Source of the DNA: Trametes villosa
Lineage: Eukaryota > Basidiomycota > Agaricomycetes > Polyporales > Polyporaceae
Assembly (NCBI GenBank): GCA_002964805.2
Contig: PUDQ02000033.1
Location: 1-64,000 of the forward strand
Length of the DNA stretch: 64,000 nt
Direction of reading: 5' to 3'
Numbering within the stretch: the first letter of the stretch is position 1; each line of letters starts with the position of its first letter. This document shows, piece by piece, positions 19,736 through 34,571 of this stretch. A program made the translations under genes and the position numbers. The notes beneath the pieces are model-generated. The model did no database searches and was not told the origin of the DNA. It was given only the letters and a program-made list of their open reading frames with translations.

Positions 19736-22554
19736 TCACAAATCCATGTCCGTCCCCGCCTCGCGGTTGAGCTGAGCCTGCTCAAGCCAATGCAGCGCCT
19801 GCCGCGCCTTGTCCTGAACCTCCAGATCCACCTCCGCGCCCATCTGTCGCCCCGCTGCGAAGCGCAATGTCGGACTCGCGCTGACGAGCGCCGTGTGCTC
19901 CAGCATATGGCGGAGCGTGGCGTCGATACCCACTTCGCGTAGCTCGCGGTAACTTCGAGGATTCTGGCGTGCGAGCTCGAGCACGCACGACACCGCTGGT
20001 CGGCGAATCTCGACCTTCGCGTCGACGAGACAGTCGCGCAGCCGTCCGAGGATGCGCGGGTGAGACAGTATGTTCTTCTGGTGAGAAGGGCTGTTCGCGA
20101 TGTTCGCCAGGACGAACACAGCCTGTGGGCCAATATGAGCACGAGGAAAGCGGCTCGTCGGGAGACGACGATCTGACCTGCAACACCACATCTTCGTTCT
20201 CGGACTCCATCGCGTCTGCCAGGTTGCCAAGCAGCTCCTCGCTACCACCCATCTCGGTGAACAGGAATCCGACGTCCTCGACGCCGTCCGCGACATGGCG
20301 TAGGATGTGGAACACCTGCTCTTGTAGCCGCGTGTCGGTGTCCAGCAGCAACCTGAGAGTGTTCGTAAGTATTGTGCTTCCTAGGTCCACGCCGCACACT
20401 TACATGTTGATCTCGGTCCATCCGATGGCGCTCATCACCTCACGCTTGAGCTCCGGAGTCGCCTTGTAGAGCAAGTTCTTGAACGCCCACAACGCGTTCA
20501 GTTTGAGCTCTTTGTCGTCGGCATGAAGCAGCTGGACGAGTCGCGAGATGACCCCCTGCTCGAGCAATGTCTGTCCAAAAGGTGAGACGAAGTCCCACCA
20601 TCCAACAATCACGGCACTCACCGTTCGCAAGGGCGAGAAGTTGGTTACGACGTTGCAGATGACTGCTGACGCCGCGTGCATGACTTGCCGGTCCTCGTCC
20701 TGTTTGAGGAACAGCTGGAATACCGACAACCCGAGGCCGGTGTCGACGATGTTCGTGCGCAAGGCGGAGACGGCGCGGCTCAGAGCACGAGCGCACTGGC
20801 ACGCGGCATAGCGGACTCCGACGTACGGGTTCGTGAGGCTGGCCTGTATCGCTGGGATGAGACGCAGGTCGTCTGTCACCGCCGTGCGTATGTCGGTGTC
20901 GAAGAGCGAGATCGCCGCGACGGCGGTCAGCGCAGCCTAGTTCGGATTTAGCGAGCGAGCGTTCCGCACAGCGCGACGACGGACCTCTCGTAACCGGTAT
21001 ATGCTTTCAGGCTCATCCCCTTCGTAGTCCGGTGTCTTCTCCGTAGGCGTGATATCGTTGATGAGTTTCGCGACTTCGTTCAGGGAGTTGCGCTCATACG
21101 CAAGCTGGCAGAATACGCGGTTGTCGGACACCAGGTGGTCTGCATCGCGTCGGGTGAGTTTATTGCAACCTATTGCCTATCTTGGGGGACGTACGTAGAA
21201 TGAAGCACGCTCGCGTCCGGACTGGGTTGCTCGACGTGTCTGACCCGATGATACGGTTTAGGACGTGCATGATAGTGATTGCGGTCGTCTGCTCGTGTGC
21301 GAACACAGGCGAGTCGTGGTTAGGGTGAACGCAAGCTCTCAGAATGTTCGTGGCACTGTACGGTGGGCGCATAAGCTGACCGTAGAGGTCACACGAAGAC
21401 CAACCTTACCAAAACGACGCGGCAAGTTGCAGATCGGCGTTTCGCGACTTGGCCAGCGTAAGTGATATAGACAAGACGGCTGGGGGCATATTAGTCCGCG
21501 TTCAAGTGCATAATTGAAGAACCTACACTCCGTGCCCGGAGGCGCCTTCGCGAGACGTCTCGCCAGCCCGTCGCTGTCCTTGACAAGGCACGCGAGCGCT
21601 GACAGAACGGCCTCTTGCAGCTACCGAAGCGTGCTTGGTTGGAGGTAGCTTGTAATGGAACTGGAATGCACGAACCTTGACGTCCTTGCGTTGGAGGAGA
21701 GCGGTTAACGTCCGAGCCATCCAACCTCCCTGCCGGGAAGGGGAAGCCGAAGGGTCCCGCCTCTCCCAACCGCGCTTTCCCTTCGCCTCTCTTGATCGTT
21801 CAGCAGGCGGACACCACTCCTGCACTCTCGCACGGTGTTCTGGGTTTCGCACGGACACGTATATGAGTTGCGCGATCGCGGCGTTGACTGCCGGGGATGG
21901 GTCGAGCAGGAGAGGGATATAGACGTCCAGGACTTCGGGCTGGCATCCATAAGCGTCGAGTCAAGGGGGGATTGTCGAAAGAACGCACCTCGAACAGATG
22001 CTCAAGCGCGACCTTGGCCTCTACACGGACATCCGAGAGAGTAGGCGTGAGCCCCCATTGGGAAGGTCCTACTGCGTCTGCGATCGCAGCAGCAAGTGCT
22101 CGGAGAGCGCGGGTAATTGCAGCCTTCAGGACCGGCGGGTCGGCAGGGCGAAACCTCGAGACTGCGTAGACCAAGCCTTGAAGGGCGTCGAGTCGTAGAA
22201 GTGTCCGTAGAGCATCGGGAGAGCCTGAATTCGGGTTAGGTCGTCGGAGAAGCGACGAACGCGACGAAGCTTCGCGCACTGACCGTACGAAAGAGAGGCG
22301 ATGATATGCGCTGCCTCTACGCGAAGCGCAGGTTCGGGGCCCCCAGGGTATCCCGCAACGGACGAAGAGGCATGGACGCACTCTATGAGTCTTGCGGGCC
22401 CTCAACAACTCCGGAATTAAGGAACAGATGCATAGGGAGCGCACCTCGCCACATATGCCTCATCTCGTCCCAACGCAGCCTTTGCAGTGCGGTTTCCGAT
22501 GACGGAGTTCTTGACTGCCTTCAAGGTCGGTACGTCCACGATCGCGACAGTCAT
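19736..22554 (-). CDS. armadillo-repeat protein, ARMC8/Gid5 (Vid28) homologue
   Basis: Minus-strand gene starting at the ATG complementary to 22552-22554: MTVAIVDVPTLKAVKNSVIGN, matching the ARMC8 N-terminus with its conserved K-N-x-(I/V)IGN. Seven or more exons follow with armadillo repeats. The best conserved block is LLEQGVISRLVQLL, DDKELKLNALWAFKNLLYK near 20440-20575, then FVLANIANSPSHQKNIL. The gene ends GTDMDL at 19736. Clear introns include 20891-20939 (joining YRLRE to AALTAVAAIS) and one at about 20110-20176 (joining DVVLQ to AVFVLANIA). ARMC8/Gid5 is a scaffold of the GID/CTLH E3 ubiquitin ligase, recruiting substrate receptors for degradation of gluconeogenic enzymes in yeast. The 5' half (21.4-22.5 kb) has several short exons that I could only partly resolve. 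It is divergent from the Ecm15-type gene. Confidence 0.85.
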
Positions 22555-22905
22555 GGCACACGACTCGTCGGGTTGTCCGCAAGGTCCAGAGGTTAGATAT
22601 GCCGCGTGAGGGTCGCGTCGCGTTCCCTAGCGTCAGAAGAGAACGAAAGAGAGAGTGCGGCCGAGGAAAGCGGTGAGGGGATGGTCGTGGTCGTGGTGAG
22701 AAGGGCTCCCGGGCCGCGCGCCATTTCCGTCCGCCACTCGCGGGTCGCGCGCACTGTTCCGAGCGTTGCGCGAGAGACCACACGCTCGTCTGCACCACCA
22801 TCTGGGCGACTCGTACTGTAGCCTTTAGCGAGGCGTTTGGTAGACCTCACCTCCTCGACGCGCGCAACCCTCAGCCTCACTTGCTCGACTTCCTGGCCTC
22901 ACACA
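22555..22905. promoter_or_regulatory. divergent promoter between ARMC8 and the Ecm15-type gene
   Basis: About 350 bases between two opposite ATGs, GC-rich with pyrimidine-rich stretches just before the plus-strand start (CACTTGCTCGACTTCCTGGCC). No TATA box was seen. It must hold both promoters. Confidence 0.5.
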
Positions 22906-23553
22906 ATGGCGCAAACGGGAAACTCGTCGGACGATCTCTATGCTGTTGCTGGTACGCACGCGCCGCTAATTGGCCTCACAATTCGCGAAGTAACTCACCC
23001 GCGATTCGTAGATTTCTGCCTCATTCCCATGGGGCTCGCTGACCCCTCCGTAAGAGGCGCGTTCTATCACGCCGGCTGCGATGTTGAGCTGCTGCGTCGC
23101 AGGTCGCGGAGTACATCGCGGAATGCCAACGCGTTCTTGAGAAGACCGGCCTGAAGTTTAAGGTAAGATCTCCGTATCGCCGGCCTCATTGCGTGCACCG
23201 GCTCATCGACTTGCTTCCGATATAGATGCAGTGAGTCCTCCACCTTATTTGAGTGACATCTCGATCCCGACGTCCCGCGCGATCGCCTCGCAGTGGGTAC
23301 GGTACGAACCTCGGTGCGTTCTATCGTCGTCATGCGGTCCGCTCTTGCTCATGGTGCTACAGAGGGTCCGTGGTCGGAGGTCACAAAGGCCATCCATGCC
23401 TGTCATGCCGCGGTCCACGCGAAGGGCGCCCCGCGCATTGCGACTGACGTCCGCATTGGGACTCGTGTGGATCGGGATATCGCACCCGGGACTGGGAATG
23501 ACGGGAAGGTTAAGCGGGTCGAGGGCATTCTGGCCAAGGATCAAGCTTCGTAG
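22906..23553 (+). CDS. Ecm15/MTH1187-type thiamine-binding protein
   Basis: Six exons: 22906-22951, 23012-23049, 23103-23162, 23226-23230, 23294-23313 and 23363-23553. They total 360 bases and give exactly 119 residues with phase kept at every junction. The protein reads ADFCLIPMGLADPSVAEYIA, then CQRVLEKTGLKFK, MHGYGTNLEGPWSEV, AVHAKGAPRIATDVRIGTR. This is the small ferredoxin-like thiamine-binding domain family (yeast Ecm15), usually about 100 residues and tetrameric, which binds thiamine or related pyrimidines. Exact function in fungi is poorly known; the yeast gene was found in a cell-wall screen. The fourth exon is only five bases (ATGCA), yet it is needed to give the conserved M-H-G-Y-G-T-N and to keep frame. 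Confidence 0.9.
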
Positions 23554-23554
23554 A

Positions 23555-25985
23555 TGGAGGAAGTCGAGTGTGTCCAGTGGTATATCATCATGTAAGTGCT
23601 AGCCGGAGCTTGTGTATAGAATGTAGATGTGTACCCATCCTAGCTGTCCTTCTACTGTACCTCAGGGCTGTTGGCTCTCCATGCATGCTCCTGCTTCTCC
23701 CGGCACCTCCAGAGCTCATACAGAGCTTCGCCAATGGCCTTGCCAAGTGCATGTGCAAGGGGTACTGGGACAGCATTGCCTATCTGTCGCATTTGCTGCA
23801 ATGGGGAATGAGAAGTCAGTATATCATTATAAATATCATGGCTTACATCTGTGATGTAGTCGTTTCCACTCTTGTTGATGGAGAGGAACTTGTTTGCATC
23901 AGGGAAGCCTTGCGCACGTGCACACTCCCTGATGGTAAGGATGCGTTTTTGCTACATGACTGTCAGTAGAGCATAGTTGAACACAAGATGATAAACCTTA
24001 CATCAGGGTGTATGACCTTGCCACCCTTGGCATTGGGAGCAATGGTTGTCATTGCGGTCACGAATTGACCATCAGCTGAGATTCTGCCATACATAGCTGC
24101 ACATGTGTTAGGCATAAAGGTGAAAGCAAGAGAGGAGGAGATACATACTGCGGTAGCAGTTCTTGGCCTTTCCAGTCTTATTGTCGAAACACCGCTCAAC
24201 TCGCAGCTCTTGAGGAAGGTCTGCAATCATCCATGAGTACAATTCATTGTCAGAAGTGCTAACCACCAAAAACCTTCATGGCCTGCATTGGACCTGATAG
24301 GAACATTGACAACCCTATAATCCAAAGGTTAACCAGCAGTAAACAATGCACAATGAGAGTGCTCACCTCCGCACAACCTTGGATGCAAACCACCGGGTGT
24401 AATGGTATGACACAACATCCCCATTGCCTGCTCTAAGCCAGCTCTGATAGCGGCTGAGAGGAGGGGAGGGGTATGGCACCACATCAGAGTATCCAGAGGG
24501 ATACTGAGGCTTGGGCAGCCCAGGGGAGCAGGCAACAAACCTCGCAATGCCCTCGAGGATGCGGCTGCCCACATCACTGAGGGAACTTCTCAGAGGCTGT
24601 GGGTCAATCCTACAAATAAATAAAAATCAGAGAGCGCCCAACAGAATCTCACCAAAACATACCAGTCATATCTTGGCTGAACAACTTGTCAGACAGAGAA
24701 AAAAGCGAATTCAAAGTGTGGGCTTACCAAGTCATTAATAGCTTCTGCAACAGTGACACATGGAAGTGGAGCACACTGATGGCCACCCTCATCTGCACCC
24801 ATGCGGGTTGCTGGATGTAGGAGTTCTCCAGTGGGGAGGTTCACATTGTGAACAGGTGTTGGGAAAGCATGCTGAGGTAGTGGGAATTTGGGAAGGGGAG
24901 CGTCCCGCCGAGCACCAAGAAAGATGACTCGTCGTCTGCCCTGAGGCGCACCATGCTGGCCAGCCTGCAGCACCTTGAAGTGTACTTGATATCTGAATAC
25001 CAATATATAATCAGCTACACCTTAGTTGCAACAACACCACTCACCCAAGTGTGGTCAGAGAACCTAAGATGAACTTGACGACTCCCATCTTGATACCTTC
25101 AGTCTTCTGGCTGTCCTTGGATGGGCCATTGAGTCGGTATGACAAGATGCCAACCACATTCTCCAGCAGGAAGAAAGCTGGTCTGTAATACTCCACGTAG
25201 GAGATCATGTTGCAGACCAAGGTGCTCCTAGGAGAGTTGTTAGCATGGGACACCGGTCAATTTAAGTGACATACCTCTTATCGTTTGGGTCCTACAGATG
25301 GGGAGATCAGCAACCATACACCAATGGAAGTTAATGACTTACTCTGTGGTGATTCATCAGAGAAAAGCTCTGGCAGGGAGGGCCTGGAATTCATCAGTAT
25401 ACTCAACAGACAAAGCATATGAAGCATGCAAACTTACCTCCGTAGATGAAGTCTACCTCACCAGGCTTGGGCAGAGGTGGCAGGTCCACATGAGCAGCTG
25501 TGTCAAGACTTTTTAGTGGCTTCAAGGAAGGGTCCTTGTCGCACTGAGTTGCGTGTTGGAGCAACAGGTTGGAGCACTGGTTGTAGACCACAGTGTCTGG
25601 GTGGTTGGCCCTAAAGCAAACATCAGCAAATGTGGAAATATAATTGAGAAGGCTTACTGATATGTCCTGGCAGCGCTGGGTGAGAACTCAACAGCCCACT
25701 TGGTATGGACAGCGCCAGACATCTGCAGTCCAGTTGACAGACCTCCAGCACCTGAGCAAAATATCAGCTTCCATACCTGAGATGACAGACTGTCAAACAC
25801 TCACCAGCAAAGAGTTCCAGCCCTCTCAGTGGACCATAGAGCCGAAGAAGCCTCTCCTTGTCGAGAGCAGCATCAACCATTGCAGAGCAGCAAATGGGAC
25901 AGGTGGAGAAACTAGGGGGATCGAGCACCTCAAGCTCATCCAGAGATTGGGGTCTCATAGACTCTGACTGTAGATCACAGTAAAA
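23555..25985. other. CpG-depleted tract covering the methyltransferase catalytic domain
   Basis: Counting by eye, 24001-25980 has about 32 CG dinucleotides, roughly one per 60 bases, whereas lines on either side have six to twelve. TG and CA are frequent. The change is abrupt near 23555 (just after the Ecm15-type stop) and near 25985 (inside one exon of the methyltransferase). Exons and introns are both affected, and the reading frame and catalytic motifs stay intact. Confidence 0.85.
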
Positions 25986-28318
25986 GCAATCATCTAGCTT
26001 GACGAACGCCTCTGCCTCCCATGCCGAGGAAGGGCAGATAACGAAGGCCTTGCTGGCGAACTGCTCCACCATGACCTTCGTGATGACTGAGGTTTGGAAG
26101 AGCCTCCGCTGTTTGAGTTGATCAGCGGGCGCCTCAGGACACGCCATAGACGGAACACTCACGTTGTCGCGATGAGCGGACCAGCTGTCGCTGTCACCGG
26201 CAACAACCGTGTCGTAACGGCCGTAGTGCAGAACCTTAGCCTCCAGACCCTGGCCGTCCGTGCCGACGAACCCCGTAATCCGGGCTATGCCGAGCAGCCC
26301 CGTCATCTGTCCGGGCGTGTGCAGATACACGAAGTCGTCGACGTGGAAGTCGACGCCGTCGCGCGAGACGCCGCCACCGGGCAGGAGCCGGCAGAGCGCC
26401 TTCTCCTTCTGCACCGCGGCGAGGCCGCACGGCACGCACGGGCGAAAGGCGTCGCACTTCGAGAGCGCGTGGCTGACCTCCGCCGGCGGGATCTCGACGA
26501 GGGCACAGTTCTCGCTATCCCACGTCACTCTAAAGAATTCTCGTCAGAGTCTTCGTGTCGACGCCGTGAGTGCACTCACCCAAGATGGAACCCAGAGGCG
26601 TTGGCCTCGGGCGGGGACGGCTCATCGAGAGGCCATGCACTGAGGTCGCATTGCGAGTAGATGCAGCCCAGCGGAAGATCGTCGCATTCGTTCAATTTGA
26701 ACAATCCCCACGGGTGCGCTGCCTCCTGCAGCAGCGTCTGCGACCCGTGTTGCAGCCACTGCGCGTGGAAGTGCTTGCTACGCTGTCCCGACCTGTCGAC
26801 CTTCTCGAACATGTAGGCGATGATACAAAACCTAGAGTGAAGTGAGCGACGAACAACCGTGCGCGAGTATACCTAGGCGTACCACTTCGTGTCGGCGAGG
26901 TAGTTGCTGGAGCAACGCGAGTGCTCGGAGAGCGCGTTCTTCGCCCGCGTCCGATCTTGATCCTGCCCGGGCTCGACCATGACGACGTCGCCGCTCTTCG
27001 AGGATGAGAACGTGAATATATCTAATCACAGACAGACGTACCTTGTAAACCTCTCCATCGATCACCACCGAGCTATAGTGATGCGGCGCCGTTTCCGAGT
27101 CCGCAACCCATTCCATGGTGGTGGGGTCGCCGGGGTGTACACGCCTTCGCCGGACGGCAGACGGCGTCTCGTCGGAAAGGTGCGGCTGTATGTCGGTTAC
27201 TTGAAGCTTGTCGAGCTGAGAGAATAGCTTTCGCGCGACCGTGTTGACGCGAGGGGTGATGCAGGTCGGGTTACGATGCTTCAGAACTTCCTTCTCTTGG
27301 TCCTTGAGCGGTCGCGTCGCCTTACGCTTGGGTGGCGGGAGCGGCTTCCTCGTCTGCAACGCCGGGTAGAGGGCTTGCATGACCTTCGAAGAGAGCAACT
27401 TTCGATGCAGCCGCGGGTATTGACTGTGCAGCTTGTCGAGGACAAGCATCAGGTATGCGACCTAGAAGGATGTGTCAGGTCAGCCAACGAAAGTGCGCGG
27501 CTGACTCACAACATCGTCTGCTGTCAGAGCTTCCTCCGAAATAGATGGGGCGAGCTCATCGAACGCGGCTCGGGTGGGGCAGTCTGCGGCGGGTGGACGG
27601 TTGACGGTACGTAAGACATCGGTGGCAGTAGCGTCTTCGTTCACACTGATCGTGGTGATCAAACCGTGGGCGATACGGTGGCGAGTCCAGAATGACCGGT
27701 AGTACGGCCTATACGCGGACGAAGGGCGTAGCAGAATATACCACGCATGCGGTGTGCGGATGTATATCTTCCTAGTGGGATGTTAGACGTTGCCAAGCTT
27801 GACAGATCGCAGGACTTACGGATCGAAAACCCATTCATCGCCATCCTTCGTCACGTAATGGGCGTCGTATTCGAGGATGGCTGACAGCACGAGCCTTTGC
27901 GCATCGTCGCCCCGTCCAGCCTCCACATCCATACTCAAGTCCTCGTCTTCATCATCGCTGTCGTCCTCGGTGAACGTGCTCACGGTGCCCACTCCGACCA
28001 GCTTGCAGTCGTCCGAGTCGCCTGCTGTTAGGAGCTCGTCGAACCTGACGAACTCGCGGCTGTCCCGGTTGAAGAGCGCGAACTTGTCGAGCGTGCGGAT
28101 GGGTATGTCGTCCTCATCCTCGTCTTCGTCCGGTATTGTCTCTCCATACACACGGACTTCTTCGTCTTCCGTGATCTCGTCGCCGGCGTACTCGTATCGT
28201 GCGAGCCTAGGTCTATGTCAGCCGCACCGATGAGCTGCGATCTACTGGGTACTTACGGCCGAGAGCGTGGCGGGACCTGAACAAAATCGAGGAATTCTGA
28301 CTTGCGCTTTCTGAGCAT
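23652..28318 (-). CDS. DNMT1-type cytosine-5 DNA methyltransferase
   Basis: Starts at the ATG complementary to 28316-28318 ([21 protein letters not shown]) and ends ...[17 protein letters not shown] at 23652. Domains in order: an RFTS-like segment ([16 protein letters not shown], about 27.8-28.1 kb); a first BAH domain ([14 protein letters not shown], about 26.6-27.1 kb); a second BAH domain ([21 protein letters not shown], about 26.1-26.5 kb); then the methyltransferase with motif I ([11 protein letters not shown]), motif IV ([13 protein letters not shown], catalytic Cys, joined across an intron at 25383-25438), motif VI (FFLLENVVG), motif VIII ([13 protein letters not shown]) and motif X region ([12 protein letters not shown]). 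The domain order is that of maintenance methyltransferases; basidiomycetes are known to have DNMT1 homologues. At least ten introns. The catalytic half lies in CpG-poor DNA whereas the N-terminal half is CpG-rich. Divergent from MCM7. Confidence 0.93.
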
Positions 28319-28673
28319 ACTGGAGCACAACCAAGAATCCTGGAAGCCGATCTGGGGGATAGCCGAGCAAGAGTCCAAGAAACACAGTTCTAACAGACAA
28401 GCAAGAGCGTGCGGCGAGATACAGAGGGAGAGCTGAGGATGATAGACGATTTTGAGCCCACCCGTCGCCGGCTAGAACTAGTTACAAGATAAAGCGAGCA
28501 GCAGAAGGGTTCACCAGAGAGGCGAGGGCAGGGCTGCACCACGCGAGTCCAGGGAGGAGAACAAGGGACGCGGGCGCTTACTGAGGGGGAGTGACCCCGA
28601 CGCGTCGCGTCCTGTCACGCGTCTCTCGCTCGCACCTTGCTCTCTCCCTCCACCTCCTCACGCGTCGTTCGCC
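28319..28673. promoter_or_regulatory. divergent DNMT1-MCM7 promoter with MCB boxes
   Basis: 355 bases between the two ATGs. Three ACGCGT elements (MCB, the MBF/DSC1 site of yeast G1/S genes) lie at 28600-28605, 28617-28622 and 28660-28665, the last eight bases before the MCM7 ATG at 28674. A fourth at 28742-28747 is inside MCM7 intron 1. The cluster is on the MCM7 side but is palindromic and within range of the DNMT1 start. Confidence 0.7.
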
Positions 28674-31438
<2,765 letters not shown>

Positions 31439-31667
31439 AGCGACGCTCTCCAATTCCCCATTGCTGGTCCCATCTCTTTCCATATCGTGTAGGTTATCTC
31501 AGTACCGTGTTGTCCTCCCTGTTGTCCGCCCCGCTTTGTACCATTATGTAGTTCATAAATACTATCCATCCACCCCGCACGGCTGACGAGGAATACAAAC
31601 CGCCGATGCAAGTACTGTCTACCGAAGCGCATGCGAACGACCCAACCAAGACCTCGTACTCGTACTA
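31439..31667. other. convergent 3' ends of MCM7 and KEX2
   Basis: About 230 bases between two stop codons facing each other. It holds both 3' untranslated regions; no terminator motif is identified. Confidence 0.5.
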
Positions 31668-34571
31668 CTATCGCGTCTCCGAGGCGTGCTCCCAGCTGCT
31701 CCCGCTCCCGCTGCCACTCCCGCTCCCCGGGCTCTCCGCACGTAGCTTCTCCTCCTCTATCGGCGAGTCGGGCTCGTCCCGGTACCGCGCGTGCTTCGGA
31801 ATGCTCCCCGCAGTCGGCGGGTCGTCATCCTCCAGGAAGCCCGAGTGCAGACCCGTCTCGAGCCCAGGCGAGATAGCGTGCGGCCGCAACGCAGTCTCCT
31901 CGTCCGCGTCCTCGTCGTCCGACACCTCGCCAAACGCGTCGTACAGCTCCTTCGTCTGGCGCGGCGCGCGCGGGCCGCCGGAGCCGCGGACGTCGAGCGC
32001 GCCCATCGCGACGTCGTCGCCCGCGGCGAGGCTCGAGTAGTGCTCGCTGCGGCGCCGGCGGAGCACCGCGCGCCGCCAGAAGAAGACGCCGGCGCCGATG
32101 GCGAAGAGCGCGACCGCGCCGACGGCGACGAAGAACCACATCTGGTTCTCGACGAGCTTCGAGAGGTCCGAGAACCAGCCCTCGTCGGGCGTCGCGGAGA
32201 TGGCGGGCGCGGCAGCGGCGGTCGCGGATGCGGACGCCTCCGCGAGGTCCTCGGCGGCCTGGGTCGGCGAGCCGGGGAGGGAGATGGAGGAGAACGCGGG
32301 CTTGTGCTTCTCGCCCTCGGCGTCGCCGTGGTCGCCGGGCAGGTGCTCGGTCGGCTTCGTGTGGGCCTTCGTGCTCGTGCTTGTGGGAATGGAGGTGGTG
32401 GAGGCAGGCTCGTTGGCCGCAGGGAGTGCAGGAGGGAGGACGTCTTCTACGGTGGGGACGTCGTAGACTCTGATGTCCTTGCCGGCGTCGATGACGGATC
32501 CCCAGATGGACATCGTCCATCCCAAGAAGACGCCGTGCTCTTCCTCCTTCCGCTGGTCGCTCACGCGGATGGTCCACTCGCCCAGTGGATCCTCGTCCCT
32601 GTGCCATAGTTAGAGCCTCTCTCAACCCAGAATGGTGGTCACGTACCAGTGCTTCACAGTCATGAAAGTCCATCCAGGGTACCCGGACTGCGCATTGTCG
32701 CTGTTGCGTCTCGCAGCCAGGATGCTCCGGATGCCGTGCGGGCTGATGAGCTCGACCTCGACGTCCCCGCGGCGCGTATGGGTAATCCAGACCTTGACCG
32801 TGATGTGCTCGAGCTTCTCGAAGTTGTACTCGTCCAGCATCTCCCGGGTGACCGTGAGCTTGCTCTCCACGCCGTTAGGGGGAATGGGCTCGCCGCCCTG
32901 CGCCTTCTCGAACGAATCCATCGTGCCGTTGTTCAGCTGCACCACGGGAAGGTCGATCCACGCCTGCGGCTTGACCGGCTGCCAGTCTTGAGCGGCTTTC
33001 ACGAACTCGTAGCCATTGAGGCTTCCGAAGCCGTACTTGTAGCTATACATCCTGCCTGATGCTGTGGACTCCCAGTCAGGGTCATCCGGGTTGACCTGGA
33101 GCGCAGTGCGAACGCAGAGATGTTGGATGTCGCGCCAGCTGAGCTCAGGACTGACAGTAATATGTCAGTACTCGAAAGCGCTTGTGCGTAGTTCCTAGCT
33201 TACCGAGCTTGCAAAGCCAGAGCGAAGACGCCGGCTGCGTTTGGCGCAGCAGCTGATGTTCCACCATGAGAGTGTGAGCATTTGTTCTTGCCCCGGTCGG
33301 TAGTAGTCTGTAATTGCAGGTTATTTTAGCTCATGGCAAACGACATCAAGTATTCTGAACACATACGATGTGGTTCCCGCTGCCAGACGTGTAGGCTACA
33401 ATCATGTTCGCGGCGCACGCCTCGGAGTACTCGGGATGGAGGCCCTTGAAGTCGATGGCCGCGACCGTCACGGAGAAGATACTGTTCGTGTAGCCGTCGA
33501 AGTTGCACTGATCGCCACTGCGACCGCCGTTCCCGCTCGCGAAGACAAATACAGAGCCCTTGCCGCCACGACCTTGCTGGATGCCGTTCACCATGGCTTT
33601 CTTGATCAAGTAGCCAGGTCCCTCCATCGACCTGCCATCATCCGGAGGACCCCAGCTGCAGGAGTAGATCGACGTGTTCTGGTAGTCGTAGTTCAGCGCC
33701 GCAGCCTCGTCGATGTCCGAGATGGGGCCTGAGAGGATCCGGATACCGGCGACCTTCGACTCGTACGCGAGACCGACTCCGCAGGCATCGTTCTTCACAG
33801 CAGCGATCTGACCTGCGCAACGGGTTCCGTGGTGGTCGTCGAAGAGCACGGGTGTCGGTAGCTCGGTATGATCGTTGTAGTCATACGACCCGTACGCATA
33901 CTATGACACATACGTTCAGTTCGAGGGTGGTGAATGGATTTTCGCCAACGTACGAAGTTCGCGGCAAGGTCGTCACTAGTGTAGTCCAAACCATCGTCTA
34001 CGAGGGCGGTGATGACACCCTTACCCGTGATGCCTATATCCCATAGCGGAGTGACGTTCATCATGTGTTCTGGGAAGTCGTCGTTGACGATATGCCATTG
34101 CCGCGGGAACTCCGGGTCGTGGATATCCAGGCGTTGTGCGGCGGCCGCAGAGGATTCGTAGCCTTCTGGCGGACGTATAGGCGGCGGTGCGCGCTTTACG
34201 CGTTGGCGGAGGGACTGGGGGAAGACGTTCCTGACCGCGGAAGCGACTCTTCGCCGCTGCAAAACCTCTTCGGATCTTGAAGATACGTGCGAAGCCTCGG
34301 TGCTCCGCCGGAGATCTTCTAACGAGCGTAGGATGGGATCCGAGTCCCGCTTCTGGAGGCCCTTGGGTATTCGCACGAGCCAGTGGTTCACGAGCTCGCC
34401 CGCCCGGTCGACGACCTCGACGCCGAGCGTCCCCGCACACTCGGCCAGCGAAGCACCTGCCAGAGGGTCGTGTTCCAAGACGTAGTAATCATGGGTGTCG
34501 TAGTGCCGCTTTGCGGGCGCAAGGGCGAGGACCGACTGGATGGCCAAAAAGAGAGAGAGCGGGAGACGCAT
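31668..34571 (-). CDS. KEX2: kexin (Kex2) subtilisin-like proprotein convertase
   Basis: Late-Golgi serine protease cleaving after dibasic sites in secreted precursors. From the start at 34571: signal peptide (MRLPLSLFLAIQSVLALAPA); prodomain with dibasic sites (RQRVKR) likely used for self-cleavage; catalytic Asp in ALVDDGLDY; His in FDDHHGTRCAG; oxyanion Asn in FASGNGGRSGDQC; Ser in CSHSHGGTSAAAP; P domain (about 32.5-33.1 kb, from DWQPV to GEWTIRVSD); Ser/Thr/Ala-rich stalk; one transmembrane helix (MWFFVAVGAVALFAIGAGVFF); and a long acidic cytoplasmic tail with YDAF as a possible sorting signal. Introns are short and all main motifs are intact. A CCAAT box on this strand at 34723-34727 lies about 150 bases upstream of the start. 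Confidence 0.95.
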
